A stretch of DNA of 64,000 bases from Neisseriaceae bacterium TC5R-5. GTDB lineage: Bacteria; Pseudomonadota; Gammaproteobacteria; Burkholderiales; Chromobacteriaceae. The position numbers and the translations under genes were made by a program. Position 1 is the stretch's first letter. Each line of letters starts with the position of its first letter. The stretch is from positions 418 through 64,417 of the forward strand of contig JACCFC020000017.1 of NCBI GenBank assembly GCA_020830965.2, in the 5' to 3' direction. Positions 1 through 8,753 of the stretch are shown here, one piece after another. The notes below the pieces were generated by a model. It saw only the letters and a list, made by a program, of their open reading frames with translations. It was not told where the DNA came from and ran no database searches.

Positions 1-3000
1 TGGCAAATTCAGGGTGCCACCACCATTCTGCACATTGAGGCTGCGGGCTGTACTGAAAGCCTCGGTAGTGCTGAGTGTGCCGCCATTAAATGTGACTGCG
101 CCACTGGCCGCGCCCAAATTGGCGTCTTGCGAGATTTGCAGGATGCCGCCATTAATGGTGGTGCCGCCGCTATAGCTGTTGGCAGCAGAGAGCACTAGGC
201 GTCCTCCGCCCGCTTTGGTCAGGCTTCGGCCATCCCAGTTGTCGAAGCTGCCGATTTGGTCAGTCAGGGCGATGTCAACGTCAAAGGCGGAGCCCTCCTC
301 CATGGTAAAGGTGCCGGTACTCAAGGCCTGGCTGCCTTCTGTCCAGGATAGCCGGATGCCCAGCACGTAATCCTGGTCGCCACGCGCCAGGCCTGGGGTG
401 AGCTGCAGGTAGTCGATAGTGTCATTGACGTTATTGGTAAAAGTGCCGGTAATAACGTTATTACTGGTCATCAGAACGTAGTCCCTACCAATTGCTTCGC
501 TGGCTTTGACCGGTTGCTTCCCTTCGTTGAAACCATTGATGTTCAGTACCCCGCCCAGAACGATGTTTTGCGCGCTGATGTCGGGGGTGGCACCGATGGT
601 GGCATTGAGACTGGAGCCACCAGCCTGAGTAAAGGTGCCATTGACTCTCAATTGGCCCGGTTCGGCCGACAGGGTGGTGCTGGCACCGTTTTGGGTGGTG
701 TAGTTGCCGCTGACAGTGAGGGCGCCACTATGCGCTAGGTTGAGATCGCCAGTGCTAATCGTGACATTGCCCAGCTGACTGCCATTACTGCTCAGTTTCA
801 GGCTGCCTACGCCGGTTTTAAGCAGGGTGCCGCCAATACCCTTTATATCGCCGCCAAAGTCGCTGTCCTTATTGATGTTGTTGTTGACGGTGAGCGTGGT
901 TGTGCCCATTTGCACGGTACCAGCACCAGACAAGCTATTCAGAAGCTGATTAGCAGCGTCGACATCCAGCACGGCATTTTCGGCCACACTGATCGCGCTA
1001 CTGGTTTGCAATGCACTAGCCACGCTCAGTTCTAGGGTACCGGCGTTGATATGAGTGGCACCGGTATAGCTATCGGTGCCGTTCAGTATCAGCCTACCAG
1101 CCCCGGTTTTAGTGAAGCCACCCTGCCCGCTGATGGCGCTGGAAAGGGTGGCCGTACCGCTATTGTAATTGGCCGTCAGTGTGCCCGTGCCCAGCACAAT
1201 ATTACTGGTCGTTGGGCCGGTGAGTTGATTGATACTCTGATCGTTATCGTTAAGGTCTAAGGTAGTAGTGGCCGCGAGAGTGAGCGCACTACTTTTGGCA
1301 AACACATCGACAGCACCCGCTTGCAGCGTGCCATTGCTCACAGTGGTGACCCCGCTGTAGCTGTTGTCACCGCTGAGGGTGAGAATGCCAGTGCCGGTTT
1401 TGCTGAAGCCGCCAGTACCGCTGATATTGCCACTCAAACCCAGATTGGCATCGGTCTGTAGAGTACTACTGCCATTGAGCACCAGCGCATTCGCTAGGCT
1501 GGTGGCAGCGGTATTCTCTAGGGTGGTGCCGGCATTAAGGGTGATACTGCCACTGCCCAAAGCCGTCCCAGCGGCAAACGCCAAGCTACCCGCATTGATG
1601 ACGGTACCGCCACTATAAGTGTTGTTGCCGCTGAGGGTGAGGATGCCTGATCCGGTTTTAATGAAACCGCCGGTACCGCTAATATTGCTGTTGAGCGTGA
1701 GGTTGCTGCTGTAGTTCGCCGTTAATATGCCACTACCGAGCAGAATATTGCTGCCTGCTGCACCGGTAAGTTGCTGGACCGTCTGCTTGTAATCATTGAG
1801 ATCTAGCGTCGTACTCGCCGCCAAAGTTACGGCACTGCTTTGGGCAAATACGTTGATGGCTCCGGCTTGCAGCGTACCGTTACTCACTGTGGTGGCACCG
1901 CTATAGTTGTTGTTACTGCCGCTGAGGGTGAGCACGCCGGCCCCAGTCTTATTGAAGCCACCGGTGCCAGTGATATTGCCACTCAAGCCCAGGTTACCAT
2001 CGGTCTGCAGCGTACTACTGCCACTAAGCGCTACCGCATTCGCCAGACTGGTGGCGGCAGTGTTATTCAGGATGCTGCCATTATTGAGAGTGATATTGCC
2101 GCTGCCCAGTGCTGTCCCGGCGGCAAACGCCAACGTACCGCTGCTGACTGCGGTACCACCACGATAACTATTGTTGCCGCTGAGTGTGAGCACGCCTGTG
2201 CCGGTCTTGCTGAAGCCACCAGTACCATTGATATTGCCACTCAAACCCAGATTGGCATCGGTCTGCAGCGTACTGCTGCCATTAAGCGCCACCGTATTCT
2301 CTAGGCTGGTGACGGCAGTGTTATTCAGAGTGCTGCCATTATTGAGAGTGATATTGCCGCTGCCAAGTGCTGTCCCGGCGGCAAACGCCAACGTACCGCT
2401 GCTAACTGTGGTGCCGCCGCTATAACTATTGTTGCCGCTGAGGGTTAGCACGCCGGTACCGGTCTTGCTGAAGCCACCAGTGCCACTGATATTGCCACTC
2501 ACACCCAGATTGGCATCGGTCTGCAGTGTACTACTACCACTGAGCACCACCGCATTCGCCAGAGTCGTGGCAGCCGTGTTATTCAGACCACCACCATTAT
2601 TAAGAGTAATACTGCCGCTACTCAGTGCTGTCCCGGCGGTAAACGCCAGCATGCCGCCGTTAACTGTGGTACCGCCACTATAAGTATTCACACCACTTAA
2701 ACTCAGCGTACCGCCACCGGTTTTGGTGAGGCTGCCATTACCGCTGATCACACCAGCGTAACTACTATTATCACTACGGTTAAAAACTAGCGATGTACTA
2801 TTAATAAGATTGATATTGCCTGCCATACTACCCGCATTCCCGCCATTACCAACCTGTAATACCCCTGCGCTAACGGTCGTGGTACCGGTATAAGCTGTAT
2901 TATTACCAGTCAAAATCAGCGTGCCCACACCCGTTTTCGACAGATTACCACTACCAGAAATGGCCCCACTCCAGATAATCGTGCCACTATTATTAATCGT

Positions 3001-4038
3001 ACCGCCGCCTGTCTCTAAGATAGTAGGATGAGTAACGGTAAAACTGTCTGATGGATTCAAAATTCCGCCATTTAAAAGTAAATTAGCAGAAGATGCCCCA
3101 AGATTATTATCGGCTGAAAAATTAACCGTTACACCACTATTAATTCTTGTGCTACCCGTATAAGAACTACTACCAGACAAAGTAATATTTGCGGCCGCAC
3201 CGGAATTACTCAATGTCAGCACACCGGCTTGCCCCGCGACGGCATTACTAAACGCACCCGTAAAAGTCACGCTACGTCCGGCCAAATCAATTGTATTACC
3301 TACATCATTTGATAATGTGAAATTTTGTGAGTAAGACGCTAATGCATTGCTATCTATTTGTAGGGTACCACCTTGAAACTCTGGCTTTACGGTAAAATCA
3401 AGATCATAAGCACGGTAAAAAGCAGCATTCTTATCAATGGGGTTTAAATTAAGCAAAGAACCAAATTCACCTGCTCCAGTAGAATAAAATGTCTGCGGTA
3501 AACCTAGGGGATTGGCTGGATTATAAACAGAAATAAAAAGAGAATAGACATTGCCTGCCGTAACATCATACTTAACCTGAGGGCAATACCCGGCACTACC
3601 ACAACTCGTTACCGTCACACCAGCATTAGTTAAATGATCTGCCGCCGTCGTATCATCATTACCCACTAAAGCGCCAAACCCCGGTTGAGTGGCGTCGTAA
3701 CGCCCCCGATAGAAAATCATCACGGTATCGACCGGAGCAGAAGTTTGACCAAAGAAATAAGTACCAGAGGAGGTAGGACGAAACAAAACTAAGACATAAT
3801 TATAATTATAAGGCCCGGTTGTCAGCGACGAGGGCGTGCTTAATACACCCACGCCTAAGGTTGATGCAGACAATCCTACATTTCGATTAATAGCATTGCC
3901 GCTATTAGCCGTATAAAAAATAGCCGCCGCCTCAGCCTTATCTACCAAGACAGCCGTGTTACTCCAAACTGCCGCACAGGCAAGAACCAGATATTTAAGC
4001 TGCGAACATAATTTATTTTGATTGTTTTTGCTGCTCAC
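1..4038 (-). CDS. Giant autotransporter-type adhesin, N-terminal part (truncated by window edge)
   Basis: The reading frame is open from a GTG at 4038 to base 1 (1346 codons, no stop), so the C-terminus is missing. The start follows AGGGAG with a 6-base gap. Residues 1-40 carry a hydrophobic signal-like stretch (YLVLACAAVW). Residues about 40-250 look like a beta-sandwich region with the motif NDD. From about 270 onward there are repeated strands of the form KTGxGxLxLSGxNxYSGGTTVxxGxL, typical of autotransporter-associated beta-strand repeats (PATR type). The passenger presumably forms a surface beta-helix; a translocator barrel is expected beyond the window but is not seen. It is transcribed away from the minor pilin operon. 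Adhesin function is inferred from architecture only. Confidence 0.85.
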   Translation of the reverse strand, partial: MSSKNNQNKLCSQLKYLVLACAAVWSNTAVLVDKAEAAAIFYTANSGNAINRNVGLSASTLGVGVLSTPSSLTTGPYNYNYVLVLFRPTSSGTYFFGQTSAPVDTVMIFYRGRYDATQPGFGALVGNDDTTAADHLTNAGVTVTSCGSAGYCPQVKYDVTAGNVYSLFISVYNPANPLGLPQTFYSTGAGEFGSLLNLNPIDKNAAFYRAYDLDFTVKPEFQGGTLQIDSNALASYSQNFTLSNDVGNTIDLAGRSVTFTGAFSNAVAGQAGVLTLSNSGAAANITLSGSSSYTGSTRINSGVTVNFSADNNLGASSANLLLNGGILNPSDSFTVTHPTILETGGGTINNSGTIIWSGAISGSGNLSKTGVGTLILTGNNTAYTGTTTVSAGVLQVGNGGNAGSMAGNINLINSTSLVFNRSDNSSYAGVISGNGSLTKTGGGTLSLSGVNTYSGGTTVNGGMLAFTAGTALSSGSITLNNGGGLNNTAATTLANAVVLSGSSTLQTDANLGVSGNISGTGGFSKTGTGVLTLSGNNSYSGGTTVSSGTLAFAAGTALGSGNITLNNGSTLNNTAVTSLENTVALNGSSTLQTDANLGLSGNINGTGGFSKTGTGVLTLSGNNSYRGGTAVSSGTLAFAAGTALGSGNITLNNGSILNNTAATSLANAVALSGSSTLQTDGNLGLSGNITGTGGFNKTGAGVLTLSGSNNNYSGATTVSNGTLQAGAINVFAQSSAVTLAASTTLDLNDYKQTVQQLTGAAGSNILLGSGILTANYSSNLTLNSNISGTGGFIKTGSGILTLSGNNTYSGGTVINAGSLAFAAGTALGSGSITLNAGTTLENTAATSLANALVLNGSSTLQTDANLGLSGNISGTGGFSKTGTGILTLSGDNSYSGVTTVSNGTLQAGAVDVFAKSSALTLAATTTLDLNDNDQSINQLTGPTTSNIVLGTGTLTANYNSGTATLSSAISGQGGFTKTGAGRLILNGTDSYTGATHINAGTLELSVASALQTSSAISVAENAVLDVDAANQLLNSLSGAGTVQMGTTTLTVNNNINKDSDFGGDIKGIGGTLLKTGVGSLKLSSNGSQLGNVTISTGDLNLAHSGALTVSGNYTTQNGASTTLSAEPGQLRVNGTFTQAGGSSLNATIGATPDISAQNIVLGGVLNINGFNEGKQPVKASEAIGRDYVLMTSNNVITGTFTNNVNDTIDYLQLTPGLARGDQDYVLGIRLSWTEGSQALSTGTFTMEEGSAFDVDIALTDQIGSFDNWDGRSLTKAGGGRLVLSAANSYSGGTTINGGILQISQDANLGAASGAVTFNGGTLSTTEAFSTARSLNVQNGGGTLNLP
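1080..2693 (-). repeat. Mosaic tandem repeats inside the adhesin gene
   Basis: Two repeat types alternate within the coding sequence. In plus-strand order they are B 1080-1370, A 1371-1628, B 1629-1919, A 1920-2177, A 2178-2435 and A 2436-2693. Type A is exactly 258 bp (86 codons) and type B exactly 291 bp (97 codons), so gain or loss of a unit keeps the frame. The three A units from 1920 to 2693 are nearly identical. Type B units share a block reading about FAxSSAxTLAAxTTLDLND that A lacks. Boundaries were set on the recurring CGCTGAG anchor. Confidence 0.85.
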
Positions 4039-4532
4039 AATAAACTCCCTAGTAGAGTATTATTTTAAATTTTCAAGACGATTTGATTTTATAAAATCCT
4101 AGCCATATAAAAATATACGGAAAGCTTTTTAAACTATGGCATACCAATAAATTTTTACTAGGGTAAACAGCTTTTTAGAGCCGCAAAAAACTCGAAGAGC
4201 CCATGAGTCAAGGTACACCGGGGTGATGTAGTCATACTCGTAGTTAGCCGAAGTATTGAGGGTTTGGGAAAAAGAGACTGAGCCAGTGCCCATTATTGAG
4301 TTCTGATTCACAGCGTCAGCTCAGCACGGACAGAGACTTCTTCAAGCGACCATCAAACGTTTTAATTAATATTAATCGTAAATCCCCATAAATACAGTGG
4401 CTTATATCGTCATTCAACACTGGCATTAAGAACAGTTCTTGGGCAATAAGCCGCTTATTTTTGTGTTGCCTCTTGTGTTTTACTCGGCATTTTATTGATG
4501 ATGTCATAAGGGTTGATATCAGGAGCGCGCTA
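4039..4532. other. Intergenic region between divergent adhesin and minor pilin genes
   Basis: About 490 bp hold no convincing gene. The part next to the adhesin start (4040-4140) is AT-rich and must carry the adhesin promoter; the pilin promoter must lie upstream of 4521. A small reverse frame at 4129-4311 exists but has no family resemblance. A short degenerate copy of the dispersed intergenic element described at 44651-44752 lies around 4175-4220. Confidence 0.6.
4175..4220 (-). repeat. Degenerate copy of dispersed intergenic element
   Basis: The stretch begins TTAGAGCCGC, continues with an A-run, then CTCGAAGAGC and a CATGAG/CAAGG segment. These words occur in the same order in the reverse complements of 44651-44752 and 8511-8567. 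Identity is partial and the first segment is shortened, so it may be an old, decayed copy. It is in the opposite orientation to the copies at 8511 and 44700. Confidence 0.35.
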
Positions 4533-5078
4533 ATGGGCCCACAACAAGGCTTCACATTGTCTGAAATGCTGATCACGCTAGCGGTTCTGTCGCTCTTATT
4601 AGCACTTGCCGCCCCCAGCTTGAACCGTTTATTACTAGCGCAAAAATTGCGCCAGCACGCACAGGCACTCTCTTCCAGCATTCAACTAGCACGCAGCGAA
4701 GCCCTGCACAGTCAGCGTCATGTGTATATCTGTGCGGCTAATCTAAAACGTAATTTGCAAATACAGGGTTGTGCGCCGAGCAAGGGCGGTGAGATGCAGT
4801 CATGGGACGAAGGCGCGCTGGTTTATGCCGATAAAGAGGGAGGCCTGAGTGCGGCTTATGATAGCCAGGAGCGGCTGCATCTGCTGCCCTTTGCTCAGGA
4901 GCACATCCAGATACGCGCGGCCAGCACACAGCTGATACTTAGCCCAGAAGGCCGACTGGCAGATGGCCAAAGCCAGCAGTTTTATCTCTCCAGCCCCAAT
5001 AGCCGACAATGCCTTGAGTTGACAATAGCAGGCCATGGTCGTAGTCAATTGGGAGAAGTACGTGATGACTGCGCTTAG
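4533..5078 (+). CDS. fimT: Type IV minor pilin FimT/GspH family
   Basis: A 181-residue protein that starts at the ATG 7 bases after AGGAG (4521-4525). The N-terminus is a class III prepilin leader: Gly6 is followed by FTLSE, with the conserved Glu at +5 of the mature protein, then a hydrophobic helix (LLLALAAPSL). Prepilin peptidase would cleave after Gly6. FimT/GspH-type minor pilins prime assembly of the type IV pilus and, in some species, bind DNA during uptake. It is the first gene of an overlapping operon fimT-pilV-pilW-pilX-pilE. The family call rests on leader, length and position. Confidence 0.85.
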   Translation: MGPQQGFTLSEMLITLAVLSLLLALAAPSLNRLLLAQKLRQHAQALSSSIQLARSEALHSQRHVYICAANLKRNLQIQGCAPSKGGEMQSWDEGALVYADKEGGLSAAYDSQERLHLLPFAQEHIQIRAASTQLILSPEGRLADGQSQQFYLSSPNSRQCLELTIAGHGRSQLGEVRDDCA

Positions 5079-5601
5079 ACCTCCACGCGCAGCACAAGGC
5101 AGTAGCCTGCTGGAGACGCTGCTGGCTTTGCTAATACTGATGATAGGTATGCTCGCACTGGCCAAAACCCAGGCTAATTCGCTGCTACACGCCCGTGATG
5201 CACAGATCCGCGCCGAAGTGCATAACGCAGTGGAAGCACTGGCAGAAGCCATGCTCGCCAATCAAACCGCCATCAGCCGCTATATCAGTAGCAGTTATAC
5301 CCCAACGCTAGCCACACCCGACTGTGAAGTGGGACAAAGTTGCGATGCGCTACAACAGGCGCAAGCCGATCTGCAGCATTTTCAGCAAGCCTTACAACAA
5401 ATCGCCGGTAACGCAGAGCAATTACGTGGCGTCGTTTGCCGGGCACCCGATAATGCGATGCCCACCCTCAATGCCGCAGGCTGTCAGGCCAGCGGCCCCT
5501 TATCCATCCGTGTGGTCTGGCGCAGCAGAGGGCAAATCGACCGTAGCCGACCCGACTCTTGGCAGGAATACGCTTATGTACAGCCTTTATTCCTGCCCTG
5601 A
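5065..5601 (+). CDS. pilV: Type IV pilus minor pilin PilV
   Basis: A 178-residue protein whose ATG lies inside the end of fimT (14-base overlap), preceded by GGGAG. The leader ends at Gly12, followed by SSLLE (Glu at +5) and the hydrophobic helix LLALLILMIGML. Cysteine pairs (CEVGQSC, CRAPDNAM...GC) in the C-terminal half suggest disulphide-stabilised loops. PilV acts with the other minor pilins at the pilus tip or in the assembly-initiating complex of the inner membrane. The stop lies 26 bases inside pilW, which implies tight translational coupling. Confidence 0.85.
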   Translation: MTALRPPRAAQGSSLLETLLALLILMIGMLALAKTQANSLLHARDAQIRAEVHNAVEALAEAMLANQTAISRYISSSYTPTLATPDCEVGQSCDALQQAQADLQHFQQALQQIAGNAEQLRGVVCRAPDNAMPTLNAAGCQASGPLSIRVVWRSRGQIDRSRPDSWQEYAYVQPLFLP

Positions 5602-6490
5602 AGATCGCCGCCTAGCAGGCACCTCCTTGCCGGAGTTACTGGTCGCTACCGCGCTTGGGGTACTGGTCTTGGCGCTGGCGCTCAAAAGCAATCAATCTGC
5701 TTTGCTGGCCTTGCTACGCCTCGAACAAAACCAGCAACAACGTCAGGATGGTCAATACGCTTTACAGCTACTGGCTGGCAGCCTGCGTCGTGCCGGGCAA
5801 TTCGGCTGTACACATTTACCTATGGCCGGGCCAGGTTCGCTGGTGGAGGGAGAATCCCTCAGCTTTATTCATGGTGAAGCGGGTATCAATAGTGACCGGC
5901 AGGAAATCGACCCTCAACAGCAGCTAACTGCCTTACGCTGGCGCAGCAGCGGCTTGTGGCAGCAATTGAGCAGCCCGGCAGAGCTGGTGCTGAGCAGTTG
6001 CCTGCAATGGCAACACTTACAAACCAGCCAACAGAATATTCGTCTTAGTCAGCACGATGGCTATCACTGGCTATTGCTGGCTGGCGATGCTCGCCTGGCC
6101 ATAGCCGATACAGAACGAGCACAAGGCGTTCATGCTGCCTCGCTACAACTATGGCTGCCTTTTACCCGACACTACTTCTTCACCGGCCGCGACCAGAACC
6201 GCCAGCTATGGTATCAGGACAGGCTGGCGGGTCAGCCGCAAGGGCCTGCCATTTTATTGATTGAAAGAGTGAAATCACTACAACTACGCTATGGCGTGCA
6301 TCGCCAGTGCCAGCCATGGCAATTAGCTTGGTATGAACAGGCTTCCGCGCTGAGCGCGCCTGATTGGCAGCATCTGCTGCGCGTCGATATTTTGCTGGAG
6401 CTATTCCCTACTCAGCCAGACCACCACAACCACATTCTGCAAACCAGCGTGGCGCTCAGCCCCATTCTGCCCTGCGAGGTAAGCACCTGA
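5576..6490 (+). CDS. pilW: Type IV pilus minor pilin PilW
   Basis: A 304-residue protein starting at the ATG within pilV. Leader cleavage is predicted after Gly15, followed by TSLPE with Glu at +5, then a hydrophobic helix (LGVLVLALAL). Length and the large globular domain fit PilW, the longest of the classical minor pilins. A longer frame extends upstream through pilV, but that part matches no pilin leader and is read in another frame by pilV, so the internal ATG is chosen. The stop TGA shares bases with the pilX start (TGATG). Confidence 0.85.
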   Translation: MYSLYSCPEDRRLAGTSLPELLVATALGVLVLALALKSNQSALLALLRLEQNQQQRQDGQYALQLLAGSLRRAGQFGCTHLPMAGPGSLVEGESLSFIHGEAGINSDRQEIDPQQQLTALRWRSSGLWQQLSSPAELVLSSCLQWQHLQTSQQNIRLSQHDGYHWLLLAGDARLAIADTERAQGVHAASLQLWLPFTRHYFFTGRDQNRQLWYQDRLAGQPQGPAILLIERVKSLQLRYGVHRQCQPWQLAWYEQASALSAPDWQHLLRVDILLELFPTQPDHHNHILQTSVALSPILPCEVST

Positions 6491-7161
6491 TGATTAAACG
6501 ACACCAAGGCATGATCTTATTGCTGGTACTCCCACTGTTGGCAATGCTGGTTATCAGCGTGATGGGCTCCTCGCGCAGCATCGTCGCCGAACAACGCATC
6601 AGTCATAATGTACAGGAACGGCAAAAGGTCAGGCTGCTGGCGGAACAGGCGCTGGGCAGTGCAGAACAAGCCGTGTGGCAATTGGATAAACAGCTCGCGG
6701 CCAGCTTCGCCGCCGAAAAATATCCAGACGCGGCAACGTGGTTACAGATGGTCTGTCACGGAGATAACACCGAACTATGTCGCCAGGCCAAACGCTTATG
6801 GCTATGGCCCGGTAATGGCAGCCAAAACACCCTTGCCAGCCTCACCCCCTGCGGACAAAGTCAGGAACTCGCTTTTTTTACCCTGTCCACCCGCAGCTCC
6901 TGCCAGGGCTTGAACTCGCGCACTGATACGGTATGGAGTAATCCTCATTATCTGGTTGAATTAATCGACCTGCAGTTTTTACACCCCTGGCTGGCCGAGC
7001 CCGGCCGCCTCTACCGTGTCAGTGTGCGCGCCTGGGGCAAGAACCCGCGCAGCGTCGTCACGCTGCAAAGCTGGTTTCTGGTTGGCAACCCACAATTCAA
7101 ATTATCCAATGCGCACGGCTGGCGCCTGGCTGGTCGTGAAATTGCCAATGAAACCGGCTAG
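6490..7161 (+). CDS. pilX: Type IV pilus minor pilin PilX/PilK type
   Basis: A 223-residue protein whose ATG overlaps the pilW stop. The leader is short (Gly7 then MILLLVLPLLAML) and lacks the +5 Glu, as is usual for PilX/GspK-type minor pilins that sit at the tip of the pseudopilus-like complex. The segment RQKVRLLAEQALGSAEQAVW is typical of the alpha helix after the membrane part. It overlaps the next pilin gene by 14 bases. No pilY1 follows it, although pilY1 is commonly next in this operon type. Confidence 0.8.
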   Translation: MIKRHQGMILLLVLPLLAMLVISVMGSSRSIVAEQRISHNVQERQKVRLLAEQALGSAEQAVWQLDKQLAASFAAEKYPDAATWLQMVCHGDNTELCRQAKRLWLWPGNGSQNTLASLTPCGQSQELAFFTLSTRSSCQGLNSRTDTVWSNPHYLVELIDLQFLHPWLAEPGRLYRVSVRAWGKNPRSVVTLQSWFLVGNPQFKLSNAHGWRLAGREIANETG

Positions 7162-7597
7162 GTTGGCGACTCTAGCAGGTTTCAGCTTACTGGAACTGCT
7201 CATCGCCCTACTATTGCTGACGATTATCAGTAGCTTAGCTGTTGTTTCTTATCGTAATCACCTACTCCAGGCAAGACTGGCCGAAGCTAGAGCCGCGCTG
7301 TTGGAGAACAACCATTTCATGCAGCGCTGGTATGCCGAACACGGTACTTTCCAGGGAAGCAGCCCGGCCAGTTGGCCTAGCTTACCGGTTCAGGAAACAG
7401 CGGATTTCACCATTGCCTTCAATAGCCAGGCACCTTCGCTCGACAATATCGAAAACGCCAGCTTTTTGATTAATGCTCTCCCCAAACCAGCCAAAGGCTG
7501 GCCGGCACAGCTGCGCCTCATCCTCGACCAAGATGGTAATATCCGCCAATGTGACCAACCAAAAAATAGTAGCGTGGAGATATGCGAGGTGCAGTAA
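7148..7597 (+). CDS. pilE: Minor pilin, PilE family
   Basis: A 149-residue prepilin. The chosen ATG gives the leader MKPARLATLAG followed by FSLLE (Glu at +5) and a hydrophobic helix (LLIALLLLTIISSLAVV). After it comes the classic pilin linker YRNHLLQARLAEARAALLE. Two C-terminal cysteines (CDQ... and ...EICEVQ) could form the D-loop disulphide. Position at the end of the fimT-pilVWX operon and small size point to a minor pilin rather than the major subunit. An upstream in-frame extension runs inside pilX and is not supported. Confidence 0.8.
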   Translation: MKPARLATLAGFSLLELLIALLLLTIISSLAVVSYRNHLLQARLAEARAALLENNHFMQRWYAEHGTFQGSSPASWPSLPVQETADFTIAFNSQAPSLDNIENASFLINALPKPAKGWPAQLRLILDQDGNIRQCDQPKNSSVEICEVQ

Positions 7598-7677
7598 GTG
7601 CCGCTAGTGGCCGTCATTGTTTTTTCACACAAGCGCCATACACTATCACCGTTTTAACCAACTGTTCACTCTCTGCT

Positions 7678-8475
7678 ATGAGCACAACGCGACGCAAAAT
7701 TCTCACTTCCAGCTTGGGCGTCATGGCCCTACCGGTGATATCCGCCGGCCTCAGCGCCTGTGGTAATAGCCAAGCCAGTGTACCGGCCACCAGCGCAGCA
7801 GAATTGCAACGACAAATACAGGCACGTCTCACCGAGCAATTAAATGACCCGAGCAGCGCCACTACGCTGACAGCACAACTGATGGACATCGGCCTCAGCT
7901 GGCGTGTGCCGCAAATCCCCGCAACGCAAATCAATCGCCTTGTCGCCTACGGTTTTGGCAACCGTCCCAACAGCGCCAGTGGTAACACCGCCAATAACGG
8001 GGCAAATCAGGCCGCCCTACCCGACCCCGGTCCGGTCAACGAAGCGCTAGCCGATGCGGTATATCAGATCTATCAACTCAATCCGGTAAAAATTTACGCA
8101 CAATGGGAAATCGCCCGTTTTCTGCTCAGTAAATATCAGCTACCCGTCATCTCCATTGAGCCGATTATTGCTGCAGATGGCAGCATCACTTATCTGAGCA
8201 CAGACGGTGTGGCTGCAGCGGTGATACAGCAAGAAGGTAGCGCCGCCGCCATGGGTAAGGTCGGCATTGTCGCCCACCGTGATCACGCCAAACGTTGCAT
8301 TAACACCTCAAAGTTACTGGGCATGGATGCTTACGCGGTACAAGAAGTCGCACTGCCGCTAATGTACGACCCGCAATCCGGTCAGGCCTGGACACGCAGC
8401 CGCGACCTCTATCTGGTACATGACATCGCCGCGCAGTTTCAAATGCTACGTGCCATCCTGTTAGCTTCCGCCTAA
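7678..8475 (+). CDS. Predicted Tat-exported lipoprotein of unknown function
   Basis: A 265-residue protein. The N-terminus TTRRKILTSS matches a twin-arginine motif, followed by a hydrophobic segment and the lipobox LSAC with Cys28 as the predicted lipidated residue; Gly at +2 would direct it to the outer membrane. The body contains a low-complexity Asn/Gly/Ala patch (about residues 98-118) and a conserved-looking block GKVGIVAHRDHAKRC. It is unrelated in sequence to pilins and 80 bases downstream of pilE, so operon membership is possible but unproven. I do not recognise the family; an exported enzyme is possible because folded cofactor proteins use Tat. Confidence 0.65.
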   Translation: MSTTRRKILTSSLGVMALPVISAGLSACGNSQASVPATSAAELQRQIQARLTEQLNDPSSATTLTAQLMDIGLSWRVPQIPATQINRLVAYGFGNRPNSASGNTANNGANQAALPDPGPVNEALADAVYQIYQLNPVKIYAQWEIARFLLSKYQLPVISIEPIIAADGSITYLSTDGVAAAVIQQEGSAAAMGKVGIVAHRDHAKRCINTSKLLGMDAYAVQEVALPLMYDPQSGQAWTRSRDLYLVHDIAAQFQMLRAILLASA

Positions 8476-8510
8476 ACAGCGTTGTGCCTCCTTGCCGTAC
8501 CACTGGTACT

Positions 8511-8567
8511 GTCTGCATCGGCGCGCCTCGGCTCAGGAGCTCTTCGAGGTTTCGTTAGCGGCCCTAA
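8511..8567 (+). repeat. Copy of dispersed intergenic element (right part only)
   Basis: The segment runs from GTCTGC through GGCGCGCCTCGGCTCAGG and CTCTTCGAGGTTT to GTTAGCGG and ends at CTAA. It matches 44696-44752 nearly base for base, in the same orientation. The left inverted terminus seen at 44651 was not found here, so this copy appears truncated. It lies between the lipoprotein gene and dacC. Confidence 0.7.
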
Positions 8568-8681
8568 AATACGCCTCTAGCAAACCGGCCAGCCGCCTGC
8601 TCCCGGCTGCGCCGCGCCAGTGCTAAAAAACGGTTTAAACCACCAATAGCTACGCTGCCCATCCCGCTCTACCCTTTTCCG

Positions 8682-8710
8682 GCAACACCAGCCTGTCCAG
8701 GGTGTATAAT
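8682..8710 (+). promoter_or_regulatory. Putative sigma-70 promoter of dacC
   Basis: A perfect TATAAT at 8705-8710, directly preceded by TG, lies about 45 bases before the dacC start. The -35 region at the expected distance (GCAACA) is a weak match, so the strength would come mostly from the -10 element. Confidence 0.45.
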
Positions 8711-8753
8711 CGCCCGCTACTGTCTGAACCCCAACCTGCCTGACCATGCCAAG

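Noticed and set aside
1364-2683. Plus-strand open frames of 84-154 codons over the adhesin repeats
   Set aside because: They recur with the 258-bp period and are antisense to a long continuous coding frame; composition is Val/Pro/Leu-rich without homology.
1080-2693. Regularly spaced repeats as a CRISPR array
   Set aside because: Units are 258-291 bp, contiguous and coding; there are no short repeats with unique spacers.
4129-4311. Reverse-strand frame of 60 codons in the intergenic region
   Set aside because: Spans the degenerate element copy; no ribosome site, no family resemblance.
4316-4681. Reverse-strand frame of 121 codons
   Set aside because: Largely antisense to fimT with no ribosome site or recognisable family.
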